Part shown: positions 26,201 to 34,307 of the stretch, one piece after another | Numbering within the stretch: the first letter of the stretch is position 1 | Layout of the letters: every line of letters begins with the position of its first letter | Assembly (NCBI GenBank): GCA_026389895.1 | Contig: JAPLGZ010000058.1 | Span: 1-43,153 of the forward strand | Length of the DNA: 43,153 nucleotides | From: Chloroflexota bacterium | Lineage (GTDB): Bacteria; Chloroflexota; Anaerolineae; Caldilineales; Caldilineaceae | Direction of reading: 5' to 3' | The notes under the pieces: model-generated | What the model saw: only the letters and a program-made list of their open reading frames with translations | Databases searched by the model: none | Told to the model about the DNA's origin: nothing | Made by a program: the position numbers and the translations under genes

Positions 26201-27194
26201 TGTCATGCGCCGTGTTATTCCGAATGATATTGTTACTAGATTGGAAAACTGCGAAACCGTCATCATTGTTATAGACGGTGTTATTTTCGATTGTATTGTT
26301 GTTGGAGCCACGGTCCATCATGATGCCGTGTTGGGCATTATCATGGACGATATTGTCGTGGATGCTATTGTTGATACAATCGCGTGAAAAGATGATCCCG
26401 TGTTTGCCATTGTTGTACACTTCGTTAAAAGCGACTTCAAAGGCTTGCGAGCCGGTATGGGGATCAATCCCATAATAGAGGTTATCATGGAATTTATTGT
26501 GCAAAATCTTCACGTTATAAGCAGCATAGCTATACATGCCAAAATAGTTATGATGGATATCACTATTCTGGATGCTGCCCGTAGAACCGGTGAGCGGATC
26601 AGCCTCATTCAACCGTTCACGCCAAGAAATGCCACTAGGTTCACCGTCACTCGACCCCAAATAGGCGATCTCACTGTTCAAGATATCCATGCGCCCACCT
26701 TCTAGCGCGACTAGATAGCTGCGGCCATTTGCAATATTGGTATCGATGGCATTGCCTTCCCAAGCGGTGACCTTGATACCATCAATCCACAGCTGGCCAC
26801 CCCGTTCGGCCGTAATTTTAAGGGGCGCAACAGGCGGGCTATCGATGCGAAGCTCTGTGATCGTGGCGCTGGTTGCAGCGAGTTGGGCGGTCGTGCTGAT
26901 CACCACATTGGCTTTGAGCAGCCAGGCGCCGCCGCCTTTGTCAAGCAACAAATTAGGCAGACCTTGTCCCACCAACGCCGTTGCCAATTCAGGCACCGTT
27001 AGAGGTTGGCTGGCCGGTAGGCTACCGCTATTGCTGCCAATATAAATCGTATTCAGCGCGCTGTTATAGCTGACGCTGGGGGCAACCGATGGCTCAGCAT
27101 AGGTTACGGGAAGGTTGCGATTCGGCCATGCCAATGAAATAACGAACAGGCTGATGAGCAACCAATGCTTGCGACGTAAGCGCCTTTGGTACAT
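23253..27194 (-). CDS. Giant secreted right-handed beta-helix protein B
   Basis: A 1313-aa paralogue of the neighbouring protein, with the same layout: signal peptide about 1-33 (HWLLISLFVISLAWP), N-domain with LPNLLLDKGGGAWLLKANV, beta-helix rungs (about 190-560) rich in NxIxxN, an Ig-like module (ALQTDTNGNSSAF), a second N-domain plus helix (about 650-1155), a second Ig-like module, then a long Pro/Thr linker (about 1240-1300, TPAPTDTPTPPDG) and the tail ILYLPMISKK. The two halves and the two genes share the block GRxYLxAxxxxxMxIxNSExxYLG, so there are four related copies in all. GGGAG lies 7 bases before the ATG. Only 126 bases separate it from the dehydrogenase gene upstream, so they may be cotranscribed. 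Exported surface role is likely; enzymatic role unknown. Confidence 0.9.
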   Translation of the reverse strand: MYQRRLRRKHWLLISLFVISLAWPNRNLPVTYAEPSVAPSVSYNSALNTIYIGSNSGSLPASQPLTVPELATALVGQGLPNLLLDKGGGAWLLKANVVISTTAQLAATSATITELRIDSPPVAPLKITAERGGQLWIDGIKVTAWEGNAIDTNIANGRSYLVALEGGRMDILNSEIAYLGSSDGEPSGISWRERLNEADPLTGSTGSIQNSDIHHNYFGMYSYAAYNVKILHNKFHDNLYYGIDPHTGSQAFEVAFNEVYNNGKHGIIFSRDCINNSIHDNIVHDNAQHGIMMDRGSNNNTIENNTVYNNDDGFAVFQSSNNIIRNNTAHDNNRGIRINATFYTTDIFDDISTGNQVLNNTFNNNKQQGVYLYARADRNVISGNTIISTTVNGIYIKSGGNRIENNLIQKAGVGINIAGNDLNNPPQGKPALDPPGQNNVVISTTISFNSDAGIRILGGSNNRIGPANGSEKGNRIENNGTDGIVIGPAITGTISTGNQLLSNIIRNNERHGISIKDASSARNRISKNSISGNKGLGIKVDLNAQAGILPPGVTLIQADGNMNGTALSGATVEVYSDPGGEGKDYLGSAAAAGGNWTYSLPNGQDSKLVTALQTDTNGNSSAFFTSKAAISAVYSVGADVSGQTTITVTGNSAVVTLADIKAGLGISNTNASLIKCGSGALLQDLGSGKWQLNANLTIGTNVTLNLTPQAGVNELQLCSQQNIVASSATRVAVIQSDDASDTASTTVAIDPLSFIYVRTQNGIINIDGVKVHSWDSQANTFDTNITDGRAYLLAKYAAAMNIQNSELSYLGSAEGESYGVSWRDTNDTTKPNDLRTRVTGKVTNSNFHHNYYGIYTFQAQNMLFQDNQFHDNVRYGFDPHDFTHDVLVENNLAYNNGAHGFIISRGCNNFTIRNNKSYNNNNPDPVDQAQGFMLDPGSPNSSFAQAPSTDNLLENNVAYGNEGLGLRILGSTDNQVRNNHFYQNDRGISIDAKSTANIIDSNFITQNLSYGLVTQDTANNNTISNNTVTENSIHGIYIRSSNNLIMGNTANQNKQAGIAFFSSSLALLNNQVLSNTIIGNGDNGLDLRNTDSTLGQGNLIDGNVGQGIYLSTNASQNSFTHNVIRNNQKFGIQANGAQTMGNTWSQNQIYANRFGGVSLTTSANLNIAAPKLLSVVGNVASGQANPGTTVEVFSDNGTQGQAYEGKTVAGADGNFTFTFADNAQTANLTTLVIDAQGNASIFSNAISKRGTPVPTGTPAPTDTPTPPDGATATPIPGEQTPTPTTSPEATPTPATPTGTSADKILYLPMISKK

Positions 27195-27220
27195 AGATAA
27201 ACTCCCAATCGATCTTGTAG

Positions 27221-27299
27221 GACAAGTAGATAGTAGACGGTGGAGATGAGGCCTCAGAACTGCGTTCAGAGCCTTCTGCCATCTACTATCGGGCTTGTC
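27221..27299. other. Long hairpin in the leader of beta-helix gene B
   Basis: Arms 27221-27237 (GACAAGTAGATAGTAGA) and 27282-27299 pair with one small internal mismatch or bulge; the loop carries its own short palindrome (CTCAGAAC...GTTCAGAG). It lies between the dehydrogenase stop and the beta-helix start and may modulate read-through or mRNA processing. Confidence 0.55.
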
Positions 27300-27320
27300 T
27301 GTTGCTGTTGCCGAGCAAAA

Positions 27321-28271
27321 TTAAGCTGGCTGTGCTGTGTAAGCAGCCTGCGAAATAGGTAGGCTATGTACTTTGTTGACACTTGGCTCAACTTCATCCA
27401 ACCAAGCCACCGGCGCCACTTCCTTCGCCAAATGTTCATTGGCGGCGATCGTGGCTTTCAACATGCCATGATCTAGCCCCATATCTTCGCAAAAGGCCAT
27501 AAAGCCAACGGTATCCTTGGGGAGGCAGGTCCCACCATAAGGAACGCCACCGCGCGTTCCATACAGCGGGTTCCACATGCTCTCTGCGCTACGGGCTACG
27601 GTTGCGCCAACGATTTTGCTGTCAATGCCCAGATTTTCACAAATAGCATGGACTTCATTAAAGTAACTGATCTTCACCGCGTTGTAGATGTTATTTACAT
27701 ATTTGATCATCTCGGCTTCGGTGGGTGTGCAGTTAACCATTAAGCTGCCAAATGGTTTGTAGAGATCGCCCAAAATGTCCGCCGTTAGCCGCTCACTCGT
27801 GCCAAGCACCGTAATCCACGGACGTTCGAAATCTTCTACATTACTGCGCTGGCGCAAGAATTCCGGATTCATGGCCAGGCCAAAACCGATGCCCGCTCTT
27901 TTGCCAGAGGCTTTTTCTAAGAGAGGCAGAATGCGTTGTTCGGTTGTCGTGGGCGGCACAGTGCTGCGCACGACAACAACAACAAATTTGTCTGACGTTG
28001 CTAAACCGCGGCCCACATTTAATGCCGCAGCTTCAATATAATCAAGCTTAACGCGACCATCGACCGAGGGTGTTGAGACGGTTAACATGACAATGTCATA
28101 TCGATCCCAATTTACCTGATCTGGTAGCATAGCAAATAAACCTTGTTGGTTCAGTTGATTGACCTTGGCCGAATCAACATCCACATAATCGACGCTATGA
28201 CCTTTGCGGGCAAAACCTTTGCCAGTAGCCTGGCCGACAATTCCTGCGCCTACAATTAAGATGCTGGACAT
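27321..28271 (-). CDS. UDP-glucose/GDP-mannose 6-dehydrogenase family protein, lacks C-terminal domain
   Basis: A 316-aa cytoplasmic NAD-dependent enzyme of the family that makes UDP-glucuronate or GDP-mannuronate. Seen: Rossmann motif VGAGIVGQATGKG (7-19), STPSVDG, RSTVPPTTT, MNPEFLRQ, the helical central domain with KYVNNIYNAVKISYFNE-like residues (190-206), and catalytic C249 in GGTCLPKD. Normal family members are about 430 aa; here the chain ends about 25 residues after the central helices with no C-terminal nucleotide-sugar-binding domain. Downstream bases do not resume that domain in another frame. It may be a short subfamily or work with a partner. The location next to beta-helix genes and near a GT2 synthase suggests surface polysaccharide work. 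Confidence 0.88.
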   Translation of the reverse strand: MSSILIVGAGIVGQATGKGFARKGHSVDYVDVDSAKVNQLNQQGLFAMLPDQVNWDRYDIVMLTVSTPSVDGRVKLDYIEAAALNVGRGLATSDKFVVVVVRSTVPPTTTEQRILPLLEKASGKRAGIGFGLAMNPEFLRQRSNVEDFERPWITVLGTSERLTADILGDLYKPFGSLMVNCTPTEAEMIKYVNNIYNAVKISYFNEVHAICENLGIDSKIVGATVARSAESMWNPLYGTRGGVPYGGTCLPKDTVGFMAFCEDMGLDHGMLKATIAANEHLAKEVAPVAWLDEVEPSVNKVHSLPISQAAYTAQPA

Positions 28272-28896
28272 ATATAAAACCCCTTATTCTCGAAACTCTT
28301 TATTGTTGATCTTAGTAACCTGAAAACTGCTCTAAATGCGCGCATTGCATAAAGCTTTATCTATCATCTGTAAATTGTTTTAACGAGGGGTAATTATTCG
28401 CTTACCATACGCTTACAAAAAAAACAACACTGTTTTTTAGAGCTTTTGAGAGGGTTTTATCCCGAAAAAGGCCACTAAAAGCTCAAAAAACGTCACTGAA
28501 TTAACAATTTAATAATATGTTAATATAAAACATTTTACAGAGAGGTGATTATTAGTAGCCTTTATTAACATTAATTTCTATTATATTATCAACTATTCCC
28601 TACTATTTAATGGAAGTCCTCATCGTTTTTAATTTGTTTAATAATTGTGTAGATAGATAAATCAATTAACTTTAGACTAGCAAATCCAATCTTCTAGAAA
28701 TCTAACCTGCTAAATTAGCACAAGTTTGCCGTCTCTGAACGAAGAGGTCAGAAGACGCGCAAAAAAGGCCGCGAATAAATTCGCGGCCTGCGAGCCTATT
28801 CAATTTAGCGGGGCTTAGAGAGTCGATGTGGAGCCAGGCGAAGACAGAACCTTGAACGCAGCAGCTTAAACGATTGAGGAAGTCCGCAACGGGTTA
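28272..28896. other. AT-rich intergenic region
   Basis: No gene seen. It is strongly AT-rich from about 28380 to 28710. One hairpin stands out (28433-28490: TTTTTTAGAGCTTTT pairing with AAAAGCTC-AAAAAA). It presumably contains the promoter and a long leader for the dehydrogenase gene, which is read leftward. The NUDIX terminator is at its right end. Confidence 0.5.
28761..28789 (-). terminator. Intrinsic terminator downstream of the NUDIX gene
   Basis: Minus strand: AGGCCGCGAA/TTCGCGGCCT perfect 10-bp stem, loop TTTA, followed by TTTTTG. It lies about 107 bases past the NUDIX stop. Confidence 0.88.
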
Positions 28897-29565
28897 TCAG
28901 CGGAGTGATTGAACTCCGCCTTTGATCGACTGGAAGGCTGGCAACGCGAACAACTCGCTCAGCATCATCGCCGTTGCCCCCCAGATCGTCTGGTCTTGAA
29001 TGCGAAAGAACGGGACTTGGGCCACCCGTCCCCACAGCTGCCATTCTTCGCGCCGCTGATTGGCCGGATTGAGCAAGTCTAAAACCGGCGCTTCGATCAA
29101 CTTATCCACCTCGCGGGGATCGAGATGAAAAATCGGTCGTTTTGCTGTCCAGGCCACAGTGGGATGCACGAGGTTATTGCTGGCAAAGACATAGAGGGGA
29201 CTAAGTTGGCCAAGCACCGTGACTTGTGACGATTGGATGCCCACTTCTTCGTAGGCCTCACGCAAGGCCGTGGCGCTGATATCCAAATCACCAGCTTCGT
29301 AGCCACCGCCAGGAAAACCAACTTGACCACTGTGAACACCATCATAGGTTGGGCGCAGGATCAGTGGGATATGCAACTGCTCGAAGTAGGGATAGAACAG
29401 GACCAACACCCCGCTACGACGTGCGTTCGTGGGCGGGGTGTCGTAATAGAGATCATCACCGCGGCGTGGCGCGGGCGCCATGCGATACTGTGCGTCTCGC
29501 CCTGGCAGCGGATTACTCAAATCAATGCATAATTGATCTAAAAACGGCTTGAATAATTTGTCCAT
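28897..29565 (-). CDS. NUDIX hydrolase, NudL/CoA-pyrophosphatase-like
   Basis: A 222-aa cytoplasmic protein. Seen: HSGQVGFPGG immediately before the Nudix box (GGGYE...REAYEEVGI, fitting GX5EX7REUXEEXGU), the pairing typical of CoA pyrophosphatases, which cleave CoA and derivatives to 3',5'-ADP and 4'-phosphopantetheine. All Nudix-box acidic residues are present. The start is uncertain: ATG at 29565, or GTG at 29568 or 29577; AGGA lies at 29581-29578. Downstream is a terminator, so it is the last gene of its unit. Confidence 0.9.
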   Translation of the reverse strand: MDKLFKPFLDQLCIDLSNPLPGRDAQYRMAPAPRRGDDLYYDTPPTNARRSGVLVLFYPYFEQLHIPLILRPTYDGVHSGQVGFPGGGYEAGDLDISATALREAYEEVGIQSSQVTVLGQLSPLYVFASNNLVHPTVAWTAKRPIFHLDPREVDKLIEAPVLDLLNPANQRREEWQLWGRVAQVPFFRIQDQTIWGATAMMLSELFALPAFQSIKGGVQSLR

Positions 29566-29765
29566 CACAAACAGCACTTCCTACTGGTCGATTCTGCCAA
29601 CGCTTTCATTATCTCACCTTCGCACGCAGCATAAAAAAACAGAGGGGGCAAAGCGAAACGAGCCGGGGCAACAAGCTGAGAACGAATGCGCCCTGTGTCT
29701 CCCGGCTGCGTTGCCGACCTTGCTTTCCGTGCTCTACATAACTGCTGCTTCTTGCACACAATGCT

Positions 29766-30986
29766 TTATAAGACGCGACAGATCAACCCCTTCAGATATT
29801 CGCCTTCGGGAAACGTGATCGCAATCGGATGATCGCTGCCCTGGCGTAGCCATTCCAGAATCTGTACCGGGCGATTGGCGTCTACTGCGGCGCCAAAGAC
29901 GACCTTTTGAAAGAGATCGGCGCTGACCAAGCCACTACAACTAAAGGTAGCCAGAATACCACCAGGTTTGAGCAATTGCATAGCCAATAAGTTAATATCC
30001 TTGTAGCCACGCAAGGCGCGCTCCAGGTTCCCTTTACTCTGGGCAAACTTGGGCGGGTCGAGAATGATCACGTCAAACGGTCGCTCGCTGGTGGCGCGGG
30101 CGGCGTCGCGCCAATCATGCAATACGGTGAAGACATCACCCGCAAGGCTCTCGGTCTGTGCATCTGGATCAAAATGATTCAGGCGTACATTTTCTTCGCC
30201 CAATGTCAAAGCATCGACACTTTCATCAATATTGGTGACATGCTGCGCACCAGCGGCCAGCGCATGAACCGCAAACGCTCCCGTATAACTGAACGCATTA
30301 AGCACCGTGCCACCCTGACAATACGCGGCCAAACGCCGACGATTTTCGCGCTGATCCATATAGAAACCACTCTTCTGGCCGCCAGCGAGATCCACATAAA
30401 AGTGTAAGCCCAGTTCACGGATCGCCACGCGGTTGGGTGGCATGGCCCCAGCCAATAGCCCGACCGCATCACCCAGCCCTTCTTGGCGACGCAACGCAAT
30501 CTCGCTGCGTTCCAGCACGCCTTTGACATTGGTCAATTCGAGCAGCAATCCGGCCAGTTGGTGCTTACGCTGCTCAATGCCCAGCGTGCCAACCTGCATC
30601 ACCAAATAATCGGCATAGCGATCCACGGTCAACCCCGGCAAATAATCGCTTTCAGCATTGACCAACCGATAAGCAGTGGTCGCCCCATCGGCGGCCAGGT
30701 GACGGCGGGCGGCAATGGCCTGCGCCAGTCTACGCCGCCAGAAACTTTCATCGATTGGCTCGTTGGCATCCCAACTGAGCAGGCGCACCTGAATCTGGCT
30801 GGCCCGATTGAGATAGCCTTGCGCCAGCCATTTGCCATCCGCCGCCAAGACCGGCACGATGGCGCCGTCGGGGGCCGCGGCCGGCAAGCTCTGAATCGCG
30901 CCGCTAAAAATCCACGGATGGCCTTGACGCACCGGTTTGTCACGCTCTGCTTTTAGAATAACGGCCTGTTTTGTCGTGTTGTTCAT
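29766..30986 (-). CDS. rlmI: Class I SAM-dependent rRNA methyltransferase, RlmI/RlmK-type
   Basis: A 406-aa cytoplasmic enzyme matching the RlmI family, which makes 5-methylcytosine in 23S rRNA (C1962 in E. coli). Seen: N-terminal PUA-like domain (about 5-75, RQGHPWIFSGAI), a central EEHEE-like domain, then the Rossmann methyltransferase with NAFSYTGAFAVHA (SAM-binding), IILDPPKFAQSKG (catalytic-site loop) and TFSCSG near the C-terminus, which holds the RlmI-type cysteine. Length is normal. A GGAA lies about 10 bases upstream. Divergence within the COG1092 family means the exact rRNA target is inferred. Confidence 0.92.
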   Translation of the reverse strand: MNNTTKQAVILKAERDKPVRQGHPWIFSGAIQSLPAAAPDGAIVPVLAADGKWLAQGYLNRASQIQVRLLSWDANEPIDESFWRRRLAQAIAARRHLAADGATTAYRLVNAESDYLPGLTVDRYADYLVMQVGTLGIEQRKHQLAGLLLELTNVKGVLERSEIALRRQEGLGDAVGLLAGAMPPNRVAIRELGLHFYVDLAGGQKSGFYMDQRENRRRLAAYCQGGTVLNAFSYTGAFAVHALAAGAQHVTNIDESVDALTLGEENVRLNHFDPDAQTESLAGDVFTVLHDWRDAARATSERPFDVIILDPPKFAQSKGNLERALRGYKDINLLAMQLLKPGGILATFSCSGLVSADLFQKVVFGAAVDANRPVQILEWLRQGSDHPIAITFPEGEYLKGLICRVL

Positions 30987-31028
30987 GTTATGATTTCCGA
31001 TAGACCCGCCCTCACTGCCAGGGGCGGG

Positions 31029-31268
31029 TTAGGGCAGGCGCTCTTTGTTTAATTCCCAGCCATACTCGTTGATGATAATTCGTTCATCTGGCAGGTGCAC
31101 CAGATAGATGGCCGGTTCATAGCGAAAGCTAATTTCACCCGTGGCGGTGGTCAATATCCCTGTCACCTCATCTGGGGCGCGGCGGGTAAAGCGCACTTTG
31201 TAACCGCGATAAATGATCCAATGCATCAGTGGCTTTATCAGCGGAGGCTTGTTGATCGCAGGCGCCAT
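31029..31268 (-). CDS. Small conserved-looking protein downstream of tilS
   Basis: A 79-aa protein with no recognised family. It has an even beta-strand-rich pattern (YKVRFTRRAPDEVTGIL, ISFRYEPAIYLVHLPDERI) and a charged tail (NEYGWELNKERLP); no signal or membrane segment. It starts one base after the tilS stop, with GGAG 11 bases upstream inside tilS, so it is cotranscribed with tilS. Its stop overlaps a GC-rich hairpin (31004-31029, ACCCGCCC/GGGCGGGT) that may mark the transcript end before rlmI. Confidence 0.75.
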   Translation of the reverse strand: MAPAINKPPLIKPLMHWIIYRGYKVRFTRRAPDEVTGILTTATGEISFRYEPAIYLVHLPDERIIINEYGWELNKERLP

Positions 31269-31269
31269 T

Positions 31270-32859
31270 TTACAATCTGCTCCAACCCAAACTCAGGACG
31301 CGGCGGGTCTGTGGCGTAATGCGCGCTGAATGGCCTAATTGTAAACCGCAGACCCAAAGCACCTCTCCGCTGCTTTGATCCAAGATCAGCGGCCAGCCAC
31401 TGCGCAAACTGCTGGGCACTTTGTGATTGGTAAAAAAGTCGCCCAGCAGTTGATGATGGCCCCGCATACCAAGCGGTGCAAAACGGAGCCCCAGCTGTGG
31501 CGTTGTCAACAGTGGCATGTGGACTTGATCGGCATCGAGATAGGCTTGCCAAGGCTCATCGCGGCCTGGCAAGGCGACAAGCAAAGCTTGCATTGTGATC
31601 TCTTCCATTGTCAAAGACCAGCCATCTGGCCCCGCCAATGTCTCGGGCAACGAAAGCGGAGCACGGCCAATCTGTTGGCGCCAGGCTTCGTCCAGATATG
31701 GGCGATCAGGCAAAAAAGGCAGCACCGTCGCTTGGTGTAAACTAAGCCGCGCCGGCTGATCTTGGGTCGCACCCGCAATGCTCCAGGCAATCCTATGCAG
31801 CAAAGAATAGGGTCCGCCAGCTTGCCAATTAGCGCGCAGGGCCAAAACCAGACGTTCCAGCGGCTCAAACTCAACATCCAGGAGTTGGCTTTGCAGAGCA
31901 GCCAACGCTTGCCGCAACACCCCACGTTGGCTGGCCAAATCCAGTCTGCTGAATTTCGGCAAATCGATCACAACGCGCCGAGTTGGCAAGACTTCTGCAA
32001 TCTCGGTGAGCATGGCCCGATCCAACTGTTCTAAACGTTCGGCTTCCGCAGCTAAAATTTGGGCTGTGCGTCCCATCGTTGCCACCAAATTTGGGTTTAC
32101 TTGGGTCAGCAGGGGCAAGATTTCATGGCGCAGTTGGTTGCGCAATAAATGCGTCTCTTGGTTGCTGCTATCCTCGCGCCAGGGCAAATTGTGCGTATGG
32201 AGATAGTCCAAAATCTCGGATCGTTGCACGTTCAACAAAGGACGCACCACCTGAATGATGGGTGTTGCTGGCCCCTCTGCATCATGCTTGGGCTGCTCAC
32301 AAAAATCCTGCACAGCCCATTGATTGATCCAACGCATGCCACCCAACCCCTGCAAACCACTCCCGCGCACCAAATGCAGCAAAAGAGTCTCCGCCTGGTC
32401 ATCCGCATGATGGGCCAACACGAGCAAGGGAACCTGCGCTGCGGGTGTAACGTTAATAGCCACTTGGGTAAGAAATGCGTAGCGGGCGCGCCGGGCAGCG
32501 GCTTCCAAGCCCCCTGGTTGATGCACCAAACTGTTGGCAGGCAACTGAATGCCATGGAAAGGCAGTTGCAGATCAGCGGCTAACGCGGCGACAAATGCAG
32601 CATCCGCCCCCGACTCTGGCCGCAAATTATGGTCGACATGCGCCACATGCAAACTAAGCCGCCACGGCTCGGCCACTTGGGCCAGGGCGTGCAACAGGCA
32701 AGTACTATCCGCCCCACCACTGACACCAACGATGACCGTGATCGCCGCCGCAGTGGGCGCGGGAAAGAGTTGATACCGCTGTTGGGCTTCGCGGATTTTA
32801 CGCAAAAGCACCGGCGCGACAATTGGGTGTGGCTGATTGGCCTGCTCATGTTTAGTCAC
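31270..32859 (-). CDS. tilS: tRNA(Ile)-lysidine synthase
   Basis: Modifies C34 of the CAU-anticodon tRNA-Ile to lysidine, changing it to read AUA; ATP- and lysine-dependent, cytoplasmic. The protein is 529 aa, long-form. Seen: PP-loop SGGADS (47-52), HVDHNLRPES, LAHHADDQAETLL, WREDSSNQ with RNQLRHEILPLL (N-terminal catalytic region), an intermediate domain, and the C-terminal TilS domain (MRGHHQLLGDFFTNHKVP then WVCGLQLGHSARI). The start is GTG at 32859 with no obvious ribosome site. It is followed by the 79-aa gene in one unit. It is upstream in orientation from hpt and ftsH, its usual neighbours in Firmicutes. Confidence 0.96.
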   Translation of the reverse strand: MTKHEQANQPHPIVAPVLLRKIREAQQRYQLFPAPTAAAITVIVGVSGGADSTCLLHALAQVAEPWRLSLHVAHVDHNLRPESGADAAFVAALAADLQLPFHGIQLPANSLVHQPGGLEAAARRARYAFLTQVAINVTPAAQVPLLVLAHHADDQAETLLLHLVRGSGLQGLGGMRWINQWAVQDFCEQPKHDAEGPATPIIQVVRPLLNVQRSEILDYLHTHNLPWREDSSNQETHLLRNQLRHEILPLLTQVNPNLVATMGRTAQILAAEAERLEQLDRAMLTEIAEVLPTRRVVIDLPKFSRLDLASQRGVLRQALAALQSQLLDVEFEPLERLVLALRANWQAGGPYSLLHRIAWSIAGATQDQPARLSLHQATVLPFLPDRPYLDEAWRQQIGRAPLSLPETLAGPDGWSLTMEEITMQALLVALPGRDEPWQAYLDADQVHMPLLTTPQLGLRFAPLGMRGHHQLLGDFFTNHKVPSSLRSGWPLILDQSSGEVLWVCGLQLGHSARITPQTRRVLSLGWSRL

Positions 32860-32992
32860 CCATAGATTATACCATAGGCTGGGCGTGTAACCGGTCTGTT
32901 GGCGACGCTGGGAGAAAGCGCCAATTGCGCCGTTACAGGCAGCCGGTTTCTGGGTAAAAAGGCTTCACGCACTGGTTGCGCACGGGTACTTT

Positions 32993-33020
32993 TTTGTTCG
33001 GTGATCGCTTGTGGTATAAT
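32993..33020 (+). promoter_or_regulatory. Extended -10 promoter before mreB
   Basis: TGGTATAAT (33012-33020) is a perfect extended -10; a weak -35 TTTGTT (32993-32998) lies 16 bases upstream. It would give a leader of about 125 bases for the mre cluster. Confidence 0.6.
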
Positions 33021-33151
33021 AGAATACAATTTGTCTGCGATCCGACCTCCTTTGGGCTTTGCTTGGGCTTATAGAAAGTGAGGTTGATTTCACATAGATG
33101 CGCTTAAATACGATTTTGCCTATTTTGGGCTACGGTGGAGATACATAACGC

Positions 33152-34222
33152 GTGAATAATCCTTTTGACTGGCTATTGGGCCTATTTTCTCTGGATATCG
33201 GGATTGATCTAGGTACGGCTAATACGCTAGTGCATGTTAAAAATCGTGGGATCGTGATCAACGAACCCTCAATTGTCGCAATCGATCGCTCCTCGCGTCG
33301 CCGGAATGCGGTCAAGGCGATTGGCAATGACGCCAAAGAGATGGTGGGTCGCACGCCAGCCCATATTGTGGCGGTGCGCCCTTTGCAAGACGGGGTTATT
33401 TCAGATTTTGATGTAACGGAACAGATGATCCATCACTTCATTGGTAAAGTGCATGGCAATCGTGCTTTTGGTGCGGCGCGGCCACGCGTGGTGATCGGAA
33501 TTCCATCTGGTGTGACCGAAGTGGAAAAACGTGCCGTGCGCGATGCAGCGATTAGCGCCGGGGCGCGTGAAGCTGGCTTGGTGGAAGAGCCGATGGCTGC
33601 AGCGATCGGCGCGGGTTTGCCGGTGACTGAATCCGTTGGCTCGATGATCGTCGACATTGGCGGTGGCACAACCGAGGTTGCAGTGATCTCGCTGGGTGGG
33701 ATTGTTGTTTCGCGTTCAATTCGGGTGGCTGGCGACGAAATGAACGAAGACATTATGAATTATGCCCGCCAGAAGTATAGCTTGCTGATCGGTGAGCGCA
33801 TGGCCGAACGCACGAAGATCGAGATTGGCTCGGCCTATCCGCTTGAACGCGAGCGCACGATGATCTTGCGGGGTCGCAACTTGATCACCGGCCTGCCCGA
33901 AGCGGTAGAAGTCAGCTCGGTTGAAATTCGTGAGGCGCTTTCTGGGTCGGTCCAAGTGATCGTTGATGCCGTCAAGGCCACCTTGGACGAAACACCGCCC
34001 GAACTGGTGGCCGACTTGATGGAGTATGGTATTGTGCTAGCTGGTGGTGGTGCATTGCTCCAGGGTTTGGCCCAACGTTTGCAAGATGAAACCCGGATGC
34101 ATGTCTATGTGGCTGACAATCCGTTGACTGCCGTCGTGATGGGAACCGGTATGATTCTGGAAAAACCAGAATTCTATCGCGAGACCTTAACCAGTATGCA
34201 ACGCAAGAGCACCATTCGGTAG
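33152..34222 (+). CDS. mreB: Rod shape-determining actin homologue MreB
   Basis: Cytoplasmic actin-like filament protein that guides lateral wall synthesis. The protein is 356 aa with the full fold: phosphate-1 GIDLGTANTLV (18-28), GIPSGVTEVEKRAV, phosphate-2 VDIGGGTTEVAVI, IEIG, and the adenosine motif VLAGGGALLQG. The start is GTG with GGAG 11 bases upstream; the N-terminal NNPFDWLLG is likely the membrane-binding amphipathic segment. First gene of the shape cluster, 86 bases before mreC. Confidence 0.97.
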   Translation: MNNPFDWLLGLFSLDIGIDLGTANTLVHVKNRGIVINEPSIVAIDRSSRRRNAVKAIGNDAKEMVGRTPAHIVAVRPLQDGVISDFDVTEQMIHHFIGKVHGNRAFGAARPRVVIGIPSGVTEVEKRAVRDAAISAGAREAGLVEEPMAAAIGAGLPVTESVGSMIVDIGGGTTEVAVISLGGIVVSRSIRVAGDEMNEDIMNYARQKYSLLIGERMAERTKIEIGSAYPLERERTMILRGRNLITGLPEAVEVSSVEIREALSGSVQVIVDAVKATLDETPPELVADLMEYGIVLAGGGALLQGLAQRLQDETRMHVYVADNPLTAVVMGTGMILEKPEFYRETLTSMQRKSTIR

Positions 34223-34307
34223 ATGAGCTTTGGTAAAACCGCCGTTTAGGCTGCGGGATTGCCAACCCCCATGGACCACTGATTTCTGATATTATCTAAT
34301 ATGCGAT

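Noticed and set aside
19102-27194. Many antisense ORFs of 60-260 codons over the beta-helix genes
   Set aside because: They are shadows of highly repetitive coding sequence on the minus strand, lacking ribosome sites and plausible composition.
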